DNA of 64,000 nt. Origin: Fulvivirga sp. M361 (GTDB lineage: Bacteria > Bacteroidota > Bacteroidia > Cytophagales > Cyclobacteriaceae). The DNA is taken from NCBI RefSeq assembly GCF_007097395.1, contig NZ_VKDC01000018.1, positions 61,035 through 125,034 of the forward strand. The letters run 5' to 3'. Positions 44,741 to 57,700 of this stretch are shown here, one piece after another. The position numbers and the translations under genes are program-made. Numbering within the stretch: position 1 is the first letter of the stretch; each line of letters begins with the position of its first letter. Under the pieces are notes generated by a model. It was not told the DNA's origin, did not search any database, and was given only the letters and a program-made list of their open reading frames with translations.

Positions 44741-45601
44741 ATGCCCAAATCAAAAGCTACAATAATATCTCATTCTCTACTGGTTGTGACAAGCTTAATA
44801 GTGGTTTACTATATTTTCGAAACGCAACAACTCAATGAGAAGCTCAAAAAAATAAATGAGAAGGTCAGGATACTGGAAGATACCAATACCTTCCGGCAGT
44901 CTTTGGCATTAGAGGCGATTGACTCATTGCTTCTTGCCGGTGGGTATACCGAGGCCATAAAAGCATACCAAAAGCACGCTGACCAGTCGGATGATCCACA
45001 CTTTTTAAGGGCACTTCGCTTACGCATAGACCTGGCACACCAGCTGATGGATAAACACAAAGCACAGGTAGAAACGAAAGACACTGCTTCGACGGCGATC
45101 ATCACCGTCACGATGCAAGACGTTACCTCGGAAGAAATAAAGCAGTTTGATTCTCTTAATTTCGCCCTGGACAAAGCTCATATGCAAATAAAGTACCTGG
45201 AAAGCCAACTGAAAGAGAATACAAGCGGCGCTTACCTGACATTCAGTACCAGTAAGGGGAAACAAGCGCATTACGTAGGGCAGGTGAAAAACAAAATGGC
45301 CCAGGGGCACGGGGTGGCGCTACTGAACACAGGCAGTCGTTATGAAGGTGAATGGAAGAGTAATTTGCGTGATGGCCAGGGTACATTTTACTGGCCGGAT
45401 GGCGAATATTACGAAGGTCAATACAAAGACGACCGGCGCCATGGGTTGGGAACATACCACTGGACCAATGGACAAAAATTTACGGGATACTGGGAAAATG
45501 ATCAGCGTAACGGTGAAGGCACCTTCTATGGAGAAGAGGGTGAAGTAGTGGCCAAAGGTATTTGGAAGGATGATGAGTTGGTAAAGATGGATAAGCAGTA
45601 A
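44741..45601 (+). CDS. Membrane-anchored MORN-repeat protein
   Basis: The 286-residue protein has one N-terminal TM helix (about 8-26, SLLVVTSLIVVYYIF), a coiled-coil and TPR-like helical stretch (about 28-165) and four MORN repeats at about 185-275 (GSRYEGEWKSNLRDGQGTFY, GEYYEGQYKDDRRHGLGTYH, GQKFTGYWENDQRNGEGTFY). MORN repeats bind lipids or proteins and often scaffold membranes. It is the third gene of the 41933-45601 set and convergent with the HTTM gene. A periplasmic scaffold linking the inner membrane to the DUF2490 barrel is a possible but unproven role. Confidence 0.88.
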   Translation: MPKSKATIISHSLLVVTSLIVVYYIFETQQLNEKLKKINEKVRILEDTNTFRQSLALEAIDSLLLAGGYTEAIKAYQKHADQSDDPHFLRALRLRIDLAHQLMDKHKAQVETKDTASTAIITVTMQDVTSEEIKQFDSLNFALDKAHMQIKYLESQLKENTSGAYLTFSTSKGKQAHYVGQVKNKMAQGHGVALLNTGSRYEGEWKSNLRDGQGTFYWPDGEYYEGQYKDDRRHGLGTYHWTNGQKFTGYWENDQRNGEGTFYGEEGEVVAKGIWKDDELVKMDKQ

Positions 45602-45697
45602 AAAAATTTCCCGGGCTTTCCCAAAAAGATCAAAATGACTCTCACTAAAGCCATAAATTCCAGGTTTAATTACTACCGAAAGAACAACTGTCAATAA

Positions 45698-47185
45698 CTA
45701 TTTTTCTTCTATCATGAAGATCCAATCATTATGGGTCAGCACTTTATAATTAACTGTGTTTAAGCTGACTTCAGGATCGATCAATAATTGGTAGGGTCTT
45801 CCGTTCAATTTACATTCGGCATGGACGGTAATCGTTGTATTAACACCCATTCTTTGAAGTTCTTCAGACAGGTGACAAGCAAATTGTTTAATCAGGTAGG
45901 GACGGGTGGCCATCTTTCTATATTGCCAGGGTTTGATTATGTGGTACCAATCAATCCTTTTATTTTCACCTGTTGTAGGGTCTGTAAAATAAAAGTTGAC
46001 CTTTCCACTTTTATCCCTGAGTTTCATATGCCAGGAAAACCGGTGTGCCTCTTCTGTCCAATTTACATTTCCCGGAATAAAGTAATGCCTGAGGGGGAGT
46101 AGTACCTGCGGAATACACCATAGTACAATCAATATTAGCACTAACTTTCGATGCCGGATTTTGCCAATTTCAAGATCATGGCCCCGGTCATAGCCAAGTA
46201 ATGACCAGCCCAACAAGGCACCGGACATAAAACCTACCAATATCGGGATAGGAGCGAAGCTGTCACGGACAATACCCACTAAGACCCCCAGGATAATTCC
46301 CGGAAGAAGTATAGGAAGCCAGCCGGATAAAGCATTCCTTTGAAAATCCATTTTTTTCCATAACTGCTGCGGCCAGTCGGCAGGGAAAAAAATCGAAGTA
46401 GCTCCCAACATAAACCAGGGGAAGATACCTATGGTGAACAAGCGGTCATTGAAGAAATGAAACCCAGTGATGATCAGAAAAATATAGGGCCGGGACCTTC
46501 TGTGTAGCAACAATGGAAAAGCCAGTAGGTCTATCAACAAGCCACTATAACTCATAAAGTAAACAAACCATTCCTGTTCGAAGAATCCTCCTATCAGCGG
46601 GAAGGAGCTTCTGTTTGAAAGCCACATTCGCATGGGTTCTCCTGCCAGCCAGTCTTTGCCTAATTTAGCTACCCCGCCGAAAAAATAGACGATACCCAAT
46701 TGAAACTTTAACAGGGACAACGGCCAGGCAGGCAGCGTCCGGGAGCTGATTTTTTTAAATAATAACGCATCCAATGAAAAGTGACGATGGGCCGGTAAGA
46801 AAATTACCAGGAAACTCAACAGACATATTAAATAGAAGTGATTGAGATACCGGGCCTGTTCGAGTAAAAAAACATAAGTGAAACCAATAAAAAACAATAG
46901 GGCGCTCAACCTGTAAAATAACCCGAGCGCTATAAACAAAGCCAATATACCCAGCACAACAAAGTGGATATACATACCATTGCCCTCCCAGGGTTTAACC
47001 CATTCGAAGTATTCATAATGAAAATTGTATTTCGGTAAGATCCAATACTCTCTGATCCAGCCAAAATGGAAATATCGATATACTTCCCATAACATGGTCA
47101 AGCCAAAAAGAATCCGGAAAATAACCAGGCTGTCGGCAGGCTGCTTTCCATAAATGATCGTATTTCTTATGTCTTTAATACCCAT
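45698..47185 (-). CDS. HTTM-domain membrane protein (gamma-carboxylase-like)
   Basis: The 495-residue protein has about seven to nine transmembrane helices in the first ~330 residues and a hydrophilic tail. ADSLVIFRILFGLTMLWEVY at the start, YLNHFYLICLLSFLVIFLP, KFQLGIVYFFGGVAKL and HFFNDRLFTIGIFPW are HTTM/vitamin K-dependent gamma-carboxylase-like motifs. Bacterial members are widespread in Bacteroidota, mostly without vitamin K metabolism, and their substrate is unknown. The tail (about 360-495) has HRFSWHMKLRDKSG and similar segments, as in longer family members. It stands alone and converges with the MORN gene. Confidence 0.9.
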   Translation of the reverse strand: MGIKDIRNTIIYGKQPADSLVIFRILFGLTMLWEVYRYFHFGWIREYWILPKYNFHYEYFEWVKPWEGNGMYIHFVVLGILALFIALGLFYRLSALLFFIGFTYVFLLEQARYLNHFYLICLLSFLVIFLPAHRHFSLDALLFKKISSRTLPAWPLSLLKFQLGIVYFFGGVAKLGKDWLAGEPMRMWLSNRSSFPLIGGFFEQEWFVYFMSYSGLLIDLLAFPLLLHRRSRPYIFLIITGFHFFNDRLFTIGIFPWFMLGATSIFFPADWPQQLWKKMDFQRNALSGWLPILLPGIILGVLVGIVRDSFAPIPILVGFMSGALLGWSLLGYDRGHDLEIGKIRHRKLVLILIVLWCIPQVLLPLRHYFIPGNVNWTEEAHRFSWHMKLRDKSGKVNFYFTDPTTGENKRIDWYHIIKPWQYRKMATRPYLIKQFACHLSEELQRMGVNTTITVHAECKLNGRPYQLLIDPEVSLNTVNYKVLTHNDWIFMIEEK

Positions 47186-47543
47186 AGAATCTTATCTCTC
47201 TGATGTGCTGGAATGTCTTTAATTTCATTTGGAACATGGCAAATGTAAAAATGCGAATGTACTCGATGAACTAAATATGATCTTTTTGATAATTATTTAC
47301 GAATAAGTTGCTCATGTAATAAGTTTATGTCATTTATTTAAATTTTTACAAAAAAAATTCGCGCAGGAGTGTATCGGATTTAGATTCTCCGAAAAATATG
47401 ATAATCAGCGGCTTATTCTCAATACACTTTAACAGATCATATGAATCACACCGGAATTCGACAAGATCTTACTAAAATCAGTCACATCTGACTATTGTAA
47501 GGAATGAATTTTTTAGATAAATTTCATTAACTTTTTTAAAATT
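47186..47543. promoter_or_regulatory. Divergent AT-rich promoter region
   Basis: This 358-bp gap separates the divergent HTTM and DUF4382 genes and has no credible ORF. It is very AT-rich, especially 47270-47360. It must hold promoters for both directions, but no motif good enough to name was found. Confidence 0.4.
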
Positions 47544-48575
47544 ATGAATACAAAATTACCTTTTGGTTTCTTTTTTATCGTTTTGACACTAGCTAATATA
47601 TTGAGTTGTAGTGGAGATGACGATGGTAGCGTAAACTTAGGACAGAGCGGAAGTGTAGAATTTTTCCTGTCTTCAACGAATGACCCTCCTGAAGAATTGG
47701 CAGAAGTATTTCTATCTGTTAAAGAGGTGGAATTTGATACTGAATTCGGACGGATAGTCCTTGAAAACTCCGACGCAACTCCGTATGACCTGCTTCGCAT
47801 TCAGGATGTGCCTGGTCAATTGATATTGCGCATTGACAATGCCCCTAGCGGGACGTATGAAAACGCGACGGTTCGTTTCAATAACAGTACTGTCTGTAAC
47901 AACATTCGGGACCGTGATGATGACAACGACGATGATGATGATGGAGATGACGACGATGACGGTGGAGGCTCATCGGACGTGGATACAGATTCAGAGAATT
48001 TTGTAAGGTTGGCTGATGATGATGGCACTCTCTTGCCATTATGTATTGTTGACGGAGAAGCAAGTGCCTCGACAGGTTCTGTTTTAGAATTCACACATGG
48101 AGAAACGCTCAAGGTTTCTGTGGAAATAGATCTTGCCAATTCATTTACCAGAGTAGGTTCTGGCGGAGGGGGCGACGATGATGATGATGGAGACGACGAC
48201 GATGACGGAGATGGTTCATCAAAAGGCGCTTTCATATTTGACCCCGCAGTAACACTTACAATTATTGAAGGCACAGGTACTATTAATGGGACATATCAAA
48301 ATTTACCAACGGGCAATAACATAGCATATCTTTATGCGAATGGCACATTCAACAATGATGAAACCTTGCCCAATGGCAGTGGACAGCGTTTTTCAAATGC
48401 CATTACCAGTACTCCTGTGAATAGCGATGGCTCATTCACATTTGAAATTGATCCGGGTACTTATGATCTGGTTTATGGCAACTTCTTTGGCAATGTATTT
48501 ATTAGAGTTACCGGTCAAAGTGAAGATGTTGTTGTAAATGGTGGTGGAATCACTGATGTGACATTCACACCATAA
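47544..48575 (+). CDS. DUF4382 lipoprotein with two Asp-rich inserts
   Basis: The 343-residue protein has a lipobox (ANILSC, Cys22) followed by SGDDDG, an acidic surface-export-like signal. A DUF4382 domain spans about 34-235 (VEFFLSSTNDPPEELAEVFL, VKEVEFDT). It is interrupted by two near-pure Asp/Gly runs at about 124-142 and 211-226. A carboxypeptidase-regulatory-like or Ig-like C-terminal part (about 250-343, GTINGTYQNLPTG) follows. Asp runs may bind Ca2+. DUF4382 function is unknown. It lies 150 bp ahead of the Tc toxin genes on the same strand and might share their transcript, but nothing shows a functional link. Confidence 0.87.
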   Translation: MNTKLPFGFFFIVLTLANILSCSGDDDGSVNLGQSGSVEFFLSSTNDPPEELAEVFLSVKEVEFDTEFGRIVLENSDATPYDLLRIQDVPGQLILRIDNAPSGTYENATVRFNNSTVCNNIRDRDDDNDDDDDGDDDDDGGGSSDVDTDSENFVRLADDDGTLLPLCIVDGEASASTGSVLEFTHGETLKVSVEIDLANSFTRVGSGGGGDDDDDGDDDDDGDGSSKGAFIFDPAVTLTIIEGTGTINGTYQNLPTGNNIAYLYANGTFNNDETLPNGSGQRFSNAITSTPVNSDGSFTFEIDPGTYDLVYGNFFGNVFIRVTGQSEDVVVNGGGITDVTFTP

Positions 48576-48725
48576 GGATATAATTCAATTGCAGCTGATT
48601 CACTTTATTTAGGGAATTAGTGTGCAAAGGCGTTAATATAACTATTGCAATAATTATTTAAAATAAAAATATTTAATCGTGTAGAAATATAGTCATTAAT
48701 CTCTCACTCAATAACTTACACCCTT

Positions 48726-51700
48726 ATGCCCAACATGATCATGACCCTCGGCGCTCAAAAGTTCACCGTAGCCGAACCTTTAGTCAACTACAGAATAGAA
48801 GTATGGAATGAGGAAAGCCCTCAAAATCGTTTCATGGGATCTGGGATCACTGATTCCACAGGCCAGGCCACAGTGAATATATCGGATCAAAACTTTCAGG
48901 ATGTTTATGTTAATGGTTCTCCGCAGACATATTTTCTGATCTATTCTAATTCCGGGGCATTGGTTCTGGATACGAGGGTAGGAGGAGATCAGAATGAAGA
49001 GACCAATGTCAAGCTTCAACTGATCAATTTTGTTGAAGCCACTACTGGCCCGGGTATCCCACTCAGTGTATCAGGGACGATACAGAGAACTGATGGTAGC
49101 GTTCCTATTCCTGCTGTCAAAGTGGTGGCTTATGACAAAGACGTTGTGGGTGAAAAGGAAGTAGGAAATACCATCACTAATCCCGACGGTACCTATGGCA
49201 TAGATTTTAATAGCAATGACCTGACTGGGGTGGGCAGGACCCAGGCAGATCTAAGGGTACGGGTCTTTGAGCAAACCGACACCAATTCTGAAAATCCACT
49301 GGCCGTTTCTCCCTTATTGGTCGATGCACTTGAAAATGAAGTGGTCAATCTCGTTATCGGTGATGATGTATTCGTGGGTCTTTCGGAATTCAAACAAGTA
49401 AATAATAAGCTGGCTCCTGCGATTTCTAATAATGACCCGGCTACTTTTCAGGAAGAAGATATTATAGTAGTCGCCGGTAAATTTGACGTTGATGCCGATT
49501 GGACGAACTATTATGTTAAGTCCAGGGCTTTTGCTAACCAGACCAGTATTGCAGCTGAGATATATTACGGGTTGATGCGCCGAGAGTTACCCGACGATCT
49601 TGCCGACCTGCTATCTGAAGACAGATCTATCCTTCAGCGAGAGCTGGAGGCAGCTGCTTTTGATAATGTGATCGCCTCCGATCTCATTAGTGATATACAA
49701 ACTCTCCTCGATCAGCTGGAAGCAGCTCAAAAAACAGTAGCATTAGCTGAAAGTAACGATCCCGAAAATCAAGGCTCACTAGGTCGGATATTGCAAATCG
49801 TAGGTTTCAATGACACGCAAAAACAAATTGTAATTGAAAAGTCTTTAAACATAGATGAAGCCGACGATTCACAAATATGGACCGACCTGGAAGCGGATAC
49901 TAACTTTTCAGCTGCTGATGTAGATAAATTACAGTTGGCATTAAGAACTGCAGCCGTTACCCAAAACAACTTTTCAATGGTCCAGGCCATGGTAGACGAT
50001 CCCGCGATAACGGAGGTGAAAGACCTCACAGGACTAAGCAGTGCGGATTGGGATGCGCTTATCACTACTCATGTTGCCGGTATCCCGGAAACCATTGAAG
50101 GAGATACGGAGGAAGAGCGTAAGGCCAGTTACAAGTCTTTGATACTAAAACTGCTGGAAGATGCATTCCCCACCTCAGTAGTATCTCAGGGGCTTAGTGC
50201 AGCTCCTGATTTTGACACTGCCCGGTTAGATACCTTTTTTGCCAATAACCCTGATTTCGATTTCAAAGAAAACAATATCAATCAATACCTCAGCGACAAC
50301 CCCGACGCACTTCAGGGGATAACAGATCCGACGGGTTTTGTTAAAGACCTTGAAGCCATGCGACGTGTGTTCTTCATGGCGCCGGAAACTGACAAATCTG
50401 AGACGATTAAAACACTTCTCAATAATGGTTTGGATTCCGCATTTAAGATAAGAAGACTGGGAAAAAAGACCTTTATTAACCGCTATGCCGATCAGCTGGG
50501 AGGAGAAGAGGCAGCAGAAAAGATCTACGACCGTGCCGCCAATGTCTCTTCTCAAACTCTGCAGGTAATGGCGAAATATGGCAATCGGTTTAACCCTGTG
50601 AATACTTCTGTGTTTAGCGGCGGCGTGGATGGAAGCCCTTCCGCAGGCTTTTCTACGGTGGGCGCTGCTGCAGCCACTCCCCAGGAGATCCCCAACCTGC
50701 AGTCATTATTTGAAACCACTGACTTTTGTAGTTGCCGGCATTGTCGTTCGGTACTAAGCCCGGCTGCCTTTTTAGTGGACCTGCTGGAGTTTGTTGAACT
50801 TGGAGAAAATAACAGTGATCCGGCATCAAATGCCAGATTAGTATTAGACCAAAGAAGGCCGGATATCCAGCAAATCCAATTGAACTGTACCAATACCAAT
50901 ACGGTAATGCCGTACATCGACCTGGTAAATGAGTTTCTTGAAAACCTGGTGAGCCCTCCAACTGCGGGCTATACGGGGCAGACAACCAGAGATGCTGCTT
51001 CTCTGAGGGCCATGCCTGAGTATATCAACAAAGATGCTTATGATAAATTGGCCACTGAAGTCTTCCCGATACAGTTGCCTTTCAATTTATGGACAGAAGA
51101 AGCTAACGCATACCTTGGCCATCTGGGTATAAGACGAAGTGAGGTGATCAGAACGCTGAATCAGACAGGTAATGTGGATAAAAAGCGAAACAGGGCGCTG
51201 GCCATATTGAACCTTACCCAAAAGGATTTTGAAATTTTCAATAGTTCTGTTGCTGATGCCGGGCTGTATTATGATTTAACTACGCTCACCGGATTAACAG
51301 CCGGTGGAAACGAAATTCTTACGGCTTTACCCAATGTAAGCGATCTGTTGAAGTCACTTGACCTTACATTTGACGATCTGCTGAAATTTTTAGAATGTGA
51401 AGCCGTAAACCCGGGTAATAAGGTAGTAAACTTCCCCAGCCCTGATGAATGTGACCTGGGCATAGCTACTTTGAATTTTACCAATGAAGAGTTTCATAAC
51501 CTCAATCGTTTTCGAAGACTTCAGTTAAAATCAGGATGGTCTGTTTATGACCTGGACAGAGTGTTCAGAACCTTTATCGGAGTATCCAACGAGGAATATC
51601 TTATACAACTGGGCTTCATACATGACCTCAGTGTTGCAGTAAAGTTGCCGGTAAGAGAATTGACCGGTTGGTTTACCAACCTCGATACACGTGCCTATGA

Positions 51701-54700
51701 GGAAGGTCTTTCTTTCTATGAAGAGCTGTTTCTGAACCCTGCCATCACCACTAGTTTCGACAATGCCAGCACTCTTTTTACGTTGAATCTGGCCGGTACG
51801 GAGCTGGCAGATACCACACCATTGCTGACAGATCAAACCGTTAATATGGTCGTGAGAGCGGCTATAAACATTAAAACAGAAGACTTCCAAGAAATTATAG
51901 CTTTTTTACCCGGAGCCAACCTGACCGTTGCCAACCTGTCCGCCATTTACAAACTGGCCACGCTCGCGAAAGCATTTAAACTGGATGTAGCAGAATTACA
52001 GTCTCTTCGAGATATGACAGCCCTGACGTTCGATTCTCCTGAAGAGGTTGAAAACTTTTATGAATTCGTACTTCGGCTGAAAAACCTTCGTGTTTCGGTA
52101 AGTGAACTGTCCTATTTGGTTCAACATAAAAAAGAAGACGAGAATACAGGTATTCCTGAAATTGAGCTGAGCGGCACTTTGACTCAAATACGCATTGAAT
52201 TACAAAAACTGCTGGCCATTGAACAAGAGGAGAACCTTAAAGCTGATCAATTATCAAACAGCCTTTCGGCACTATTAGAAGAAGAAAGTTTAGCGACGGC
52301 ATTGGCCATAGTAGATGATTCATCCACTTTGACCGATCAGGAGAAAACAGATTTTATAACTACCAGCTTTTCGTCATTTTTAGATACAGCCGATGCTACC
52401 GGTAAGTTAGTAGGTTCCGGTGCAGGCGTGATTACGGATACAAGCGCCAGAATTGACTATGTACTGGTTCCAATGTTACAGTTTCTCGCACGAAACTTCG
52501 TTTTTCAAAAGATGGCAGCTGAACTGGACATTGAAGTTTCTACTACTATTTCCATGCTCAATGACTATGTCAAGAGCACACAGGACAATACGAAAGCGGC
52601 CATTGATGTATTTCTGGATACTAATTATGTTAACGGAGTTGACGAAATAAACTTCACTAACAATCCGGAAGAGATACAGACCCTGGAAAGACTGTTGAAG
52701 ATCGGTCTTCTGGCAAACACACTGCGCATTTCTTCTGAAGACCTGCTATTTGTGCTCTCCCAGGGACCGGCGATAGGTTGGTTCAATATTGCCGGGGTTC
52801 CTGTGACCCCTCAAGGCGCGTTGGGAGCTGCTGAAGGCGCTTCCTGGTTGAGATTGATAGAAACCGCCTATTTACAACGAAGTCGTTTCAATGGGGATTC
52901 CACTATTTATCAACTGATTAGGCAATCTTTGGATACTGCCAATACGGATGATCAGATACGTCAGTCCCTGGCCGATGCGACAGGCTGGAATCGTGATGAC
53001 ATTGATTATCTGACGAGTGCTGCAGGGTTTAACCTGGTCAGGGCTGATTTTAACAGTGAGTTATGGGTGAAGTATTTATCCGATGCCTTTGACGTGATCG
53101 ATAAAAGTGAGGCAGAGGCCTCACAATTATGGTCATTAAATACACCGGACGCCACGGTTGACCAGGGAAGGCTCTCACGAACAATAGCTAATGCTTCCTA
53201 CTCTACTGAACAATGGCTGGAAATAGCTCCTGAAATTAGAGACCTCTTGAGAGAAAAACAGCGCGATGCTCTCCAGGTATTTGTAATAAAGGACGGTGGG
53301 TTTGCTGATGCTGATGAGTTGTACAGCCATTATCTGATCGACACTCAAATGAGTGCCTGCACCCTTACTTCGCGGATCAAATTAGCCCTTTCGAGTGTGC
53401 AACTTTGGATGCAGCGGATCCTGCTCAACCTGGAGCCCGACCTTGTTTTCGATCCGGAGTTGGCCAAACAATGGGTCTGGAGGAAAAACTTCAGGGTTTG
53501 GGAGGCCAATCGTAAGATCTTCCTGTATCCTGAAAACTGGATAGAGCCGGAATTACGAGATGATAAAACACCGTTTTTCATAGAACTGGAAAACGAACTT
53601 CTTCAGGATGAATTGACTATAGAAACCGCAGAACGAGCTTATCTTACTTACTTAAGAAAACTCGATCAGGTCAGCAGACTGGAGATCGTCGGAGTATATG
53701 ATGACAATGAAAATGAGGAAGACCTGGACGACGAAGAGAAAGGCACTTATTATGTAATCGGTAGAACAGCCAATAAGCCAAATATATATTATATGCGGAG
53801 ATGGGTGGACCGGTCATTCTGGACACCCTGGGAAAAAATTGACCTGGAAATAGAAAGTGACCACATACTCCCAGTCATTTACAATAGAAGGTTATACCTC
53901 TTTTGGGTGGTATTCAGTCAAATGGCTGAAGAGCCAGACGATTCAGACCTGGAGGTAACTACGGACCGGGATCAAAAGTCCAGCAGAAACCCAAAGCTGG
54001 GCCATGAGATCAAAATCGGATGGACTTCCTTCTACCGGGGACAATGGACTGACCCTAAATTGACCGAAGAGGTAGTGGACAGCGAATATAGTGAGCCTTC
54101 CAGGCATTTCCTGGTGAGCAGTATCGAAAACGACGAGCTTTTTATCGATATCGTATATCCCGGAGTAGAACTGACGCCCATTTTCAGGAGTGTAAGAAGA
54201 TCCCGGAGAGGCATTTTCAATTTTATTTCACCCAGAATATTCCTTCCCAGGATCAAGAAAAAGGAACGTCTGTTCATACTCAACGGCTTTAAATTCAACG
54301 ATTACACTAACCATTTAGTATTAAATCAGGCGGCTGAAGCCGTTGAGGAAGAACTGGCATTTCCTAAACCCGTTGGGTCTGACTTTTTTAATATGAAATT
54401 TAAAGAAGGAAGTCAAACCGATTCACTCACCTTTAATACACCTTCAAGGGCTTCTGCTTTTGATAAAAACAGCTCTGTATTACTCAGGAAAACCCCGGGA
54501 GCATTTAAAACACTCATGTTACACCAATATTGGGACCAGGATGAATTGGAAGCGCCTACGTTCTATGAGGATGATTTCCGGACTTTTCTTATCGTTCCCA
54601 AAAAGGAGAGGTTCACGTTTTTCAGAAGGCCTCCGTTCAGGTTGATCAAGCCAACGGTCCGGCCTTTCACGCGTCCCAGGCCTGTTCAATTGCCATTCGT

Positions 54701-57700
54701 AAGGCCAACGCCAGGCACACGACTGCCTGTGGTCAGACCTACATTCACTCCGGCGCCGTTGATCAATCCAAGGTCCGTAAATGGTTTTTTTGTGGGAGAC
54801 AACAGGTTTTCGGTCGTCCGTTCTAACGATTTTTTACAATTGAATTTAGCCACTCCAACATTAACGCGGCTGGATTCATCTGATTTTTTGAGAAATGTAA
54901 GAACCTTTGAAGAACGTAGTCCTGAGGTAAGCAGAATTACGGTGCAAAGATCAAGGTTAACACAGTTACCCAGGGTACAACCCGTTATCATGCCCATTCG
55001 GATCAGACCCTTGTATAAGATCAGGAGAATCACTTCCATAAGGACCAATTATGAGTTCCAAAGTTTTTACCATCCGTATACAAGACTTTTCATCAAACAA
55101 GTCAATAAATTTGGTATCGATGGATTATTGAATCCGTTGGCCAATGTGAAAGGAACTCCGGCACAGCAAACCGAGATCCGTGCACTGGACAGACAAAAAA
55201 TCGAAAACGACTATTTTACTACCGTTTATCAGCCCTCAAGAGCCGTCCTGAAGGCGCCGCTTGAGTTCGATTTTACACTTAAACAATATCCTAAAGAAGA
55301 AATCGACTTTGGATATACGGGGGCCTACAGCCAATACAACTGGGAGTTGTTCTTCCATGCGCCTTTATCCATTGCCACGCAGCTTTCAGCTAACCAACGG
55401 TTTGAAGAAGCACAGAAATGGTTCCATTATATATTTGATCCGACGGAAACGGAAGGGCAGGCCCCGGCGCGTTTCTGGAAAACCAAGCCCTTCCATTTGT
55501 ACCAGGGAGTCAATCAGACCGCTGAAATATTCGACCTGATCAACCAGGGAAGCCGGGCCTTCAAAAAACAGGTGACAGATTGGCAAAAGAACCCTTTCCA
55601 ACCACATGTCATTGCCAGGTTAAGAATAGTGGCTTACATGAAAACGGTGGTTATGAAGTACCTGGACAACCTGATTGCCTGGGGGGACCATCTGTTCCGA
55701 AGAGATACCATAGAGTCCATCAATGAAGCCACGCAATTGTATGTCCTGGCAGCGCAAATACTTGGAAAACGACCGGAGATCATTAGTCGTGAAGAAACGG
55801 AAACGAGATCTTACAACGACATTAAACCGGAAATAGATAGTTTCAGTAATGCCCTGGTGGAGATTGAAACAGAGCTACTCCTGGATATGGAAGAAACTCA
55901 GAATATCAGTGTAGAAGAGAACGACCAGATCAATATCTTGAATACCATTTTATACTTCTGCCTTCCCCCGAATGATAAATTGCTTGGGTATTGGGATACC
56001 GTGGCAGATCGGCTCTTTAAGATCAGAAATTGTCAGAATATCGAAGGAGTTACACGGCAACTGGCATTGTTCGAACCACCGATCGATCCGGCATTATTGG
56101 TCAGGGCTGCGGCGGCAGGGATTGACCTGAGCAGCGCCATTAGCGATTTGAACGCTCCAATTCCGATCTACCGCTTTGAGTATATGCTTCAAAGGGCATA
56201 TGATTTCAGTAATGAAGTTCGAAACCTGGGAAATGCCATGCTTTCTGCTTTAGAGAAAAAAGATGGTGAAGACCTGGCTTTGTTAAGGGCCGGTCATGAA
56301 GTGGATCTTTTGAAGCAAGTAAGAAGAATTAGGGAAGACGCTGTTAGAGAGGCAAGGGAGAATTTAGACTCTCTTGAGGAAGCTAAAGAGCTCGCCCGCA
56401 TTAGAGAAAGATATTATGGTAATAGAGAAAATATAAACTCAAAGGAACAGAAGCAGTTAGACAAAATGGAATCGGCGCTGGTTCTAAATACTGTAGCTGG
56501 CGGGATTGAAGCTTTAGCAGGAGCATTGGCTGTAATTCCAGACTTTCAATTGGGAATAGCAGGAGCCTTCGGAAGCCCATTTGTTACAGCCGAAACGGGT
56601 GGTACCGGTTTGAGTACAGCAGTAATTACAGCGTCTAATGTTCTGCGTATTTTATCCCAGGTAGAATCATTTCAAGCTAATAAGGCAGGATTGTTAGGCG
56701 GCTACGAGCGTCGTCAAGAAGATTGGGACTTCCAATTAGAACTGGCTGAAAAAGAAATAGAACAAATTGATAAACAAATCCTGTCTGCCAGAGCCCGTCT
56801 CTCCATGATGGAACATGAACTGGAAAGCCATGACCTGCAGACAGATCAGTCCCAAGAGGTTAATGCATTTTTACAAGATAAATACACTAATCGTGATCTC
56901 TATCAATGGATGACGACTCAATTATCAAGTATTTACTTCCAAACGTTCCAAATGGCTTATGATATGGCCAAGAGGGTGGAGCGAAATATGCAGTTCGAAT
57001 TGGCCCTGGAAAACACCAATTACATCCAATTTGGCTATTGGGACAGCCTGAAGAAAGGCCTGCTTTCAGGAGAGCAGCTACAGAAAGACCTTCGAAGGTT
57101 GGAAATGGCCTATATCGAGCAGAATAAGAGGGAGTTTGAATTGACCAAGCACATTTCGATCAGCAAAGTCAGCCCTCAGGCCTTGTTACAACTCCGGGAG
57201 AATGGAAAATGTGAAGTACATCTTTCTGAAGTACTGTTTGATATGGACCACCCGGGACAGTACCTGCGCCGCATTAAATCGGTGAGCGTTACCATACCGT
57301 GTGTAACCGGGCCTTACACCAATGTCAATTGTAAGTTAACTTTACTGAACAGCCGGGTGAGAAAAAGTACACAGATAGGCTCAAACGTGACAGACTATGC
57401 CTACCAGGGGGCCGATGACCTTCGTTTTACCCACTACTTCGCCGGCACACAAGCTATCGCCACCAGCAGCGCCCAGCGGGACAGCGGTATGTTTGAGTTC
57501 AATTTCAGAGATGAACGTTACTTGCCTTTTGAACGATTAGGGGCGGTCAGTACATGGCGTCTGGAATTGCCACAAGAATTCAGACAGTTTGACTATGATA
57601 CCATATCCGATGCAATAATTCATGTCAATTACACAGCGCGGGACGGTGGCGATAACTTCCGTCAGTCTGTGGAGAGCAATCTTCAGAGTGAGCTGGACAA

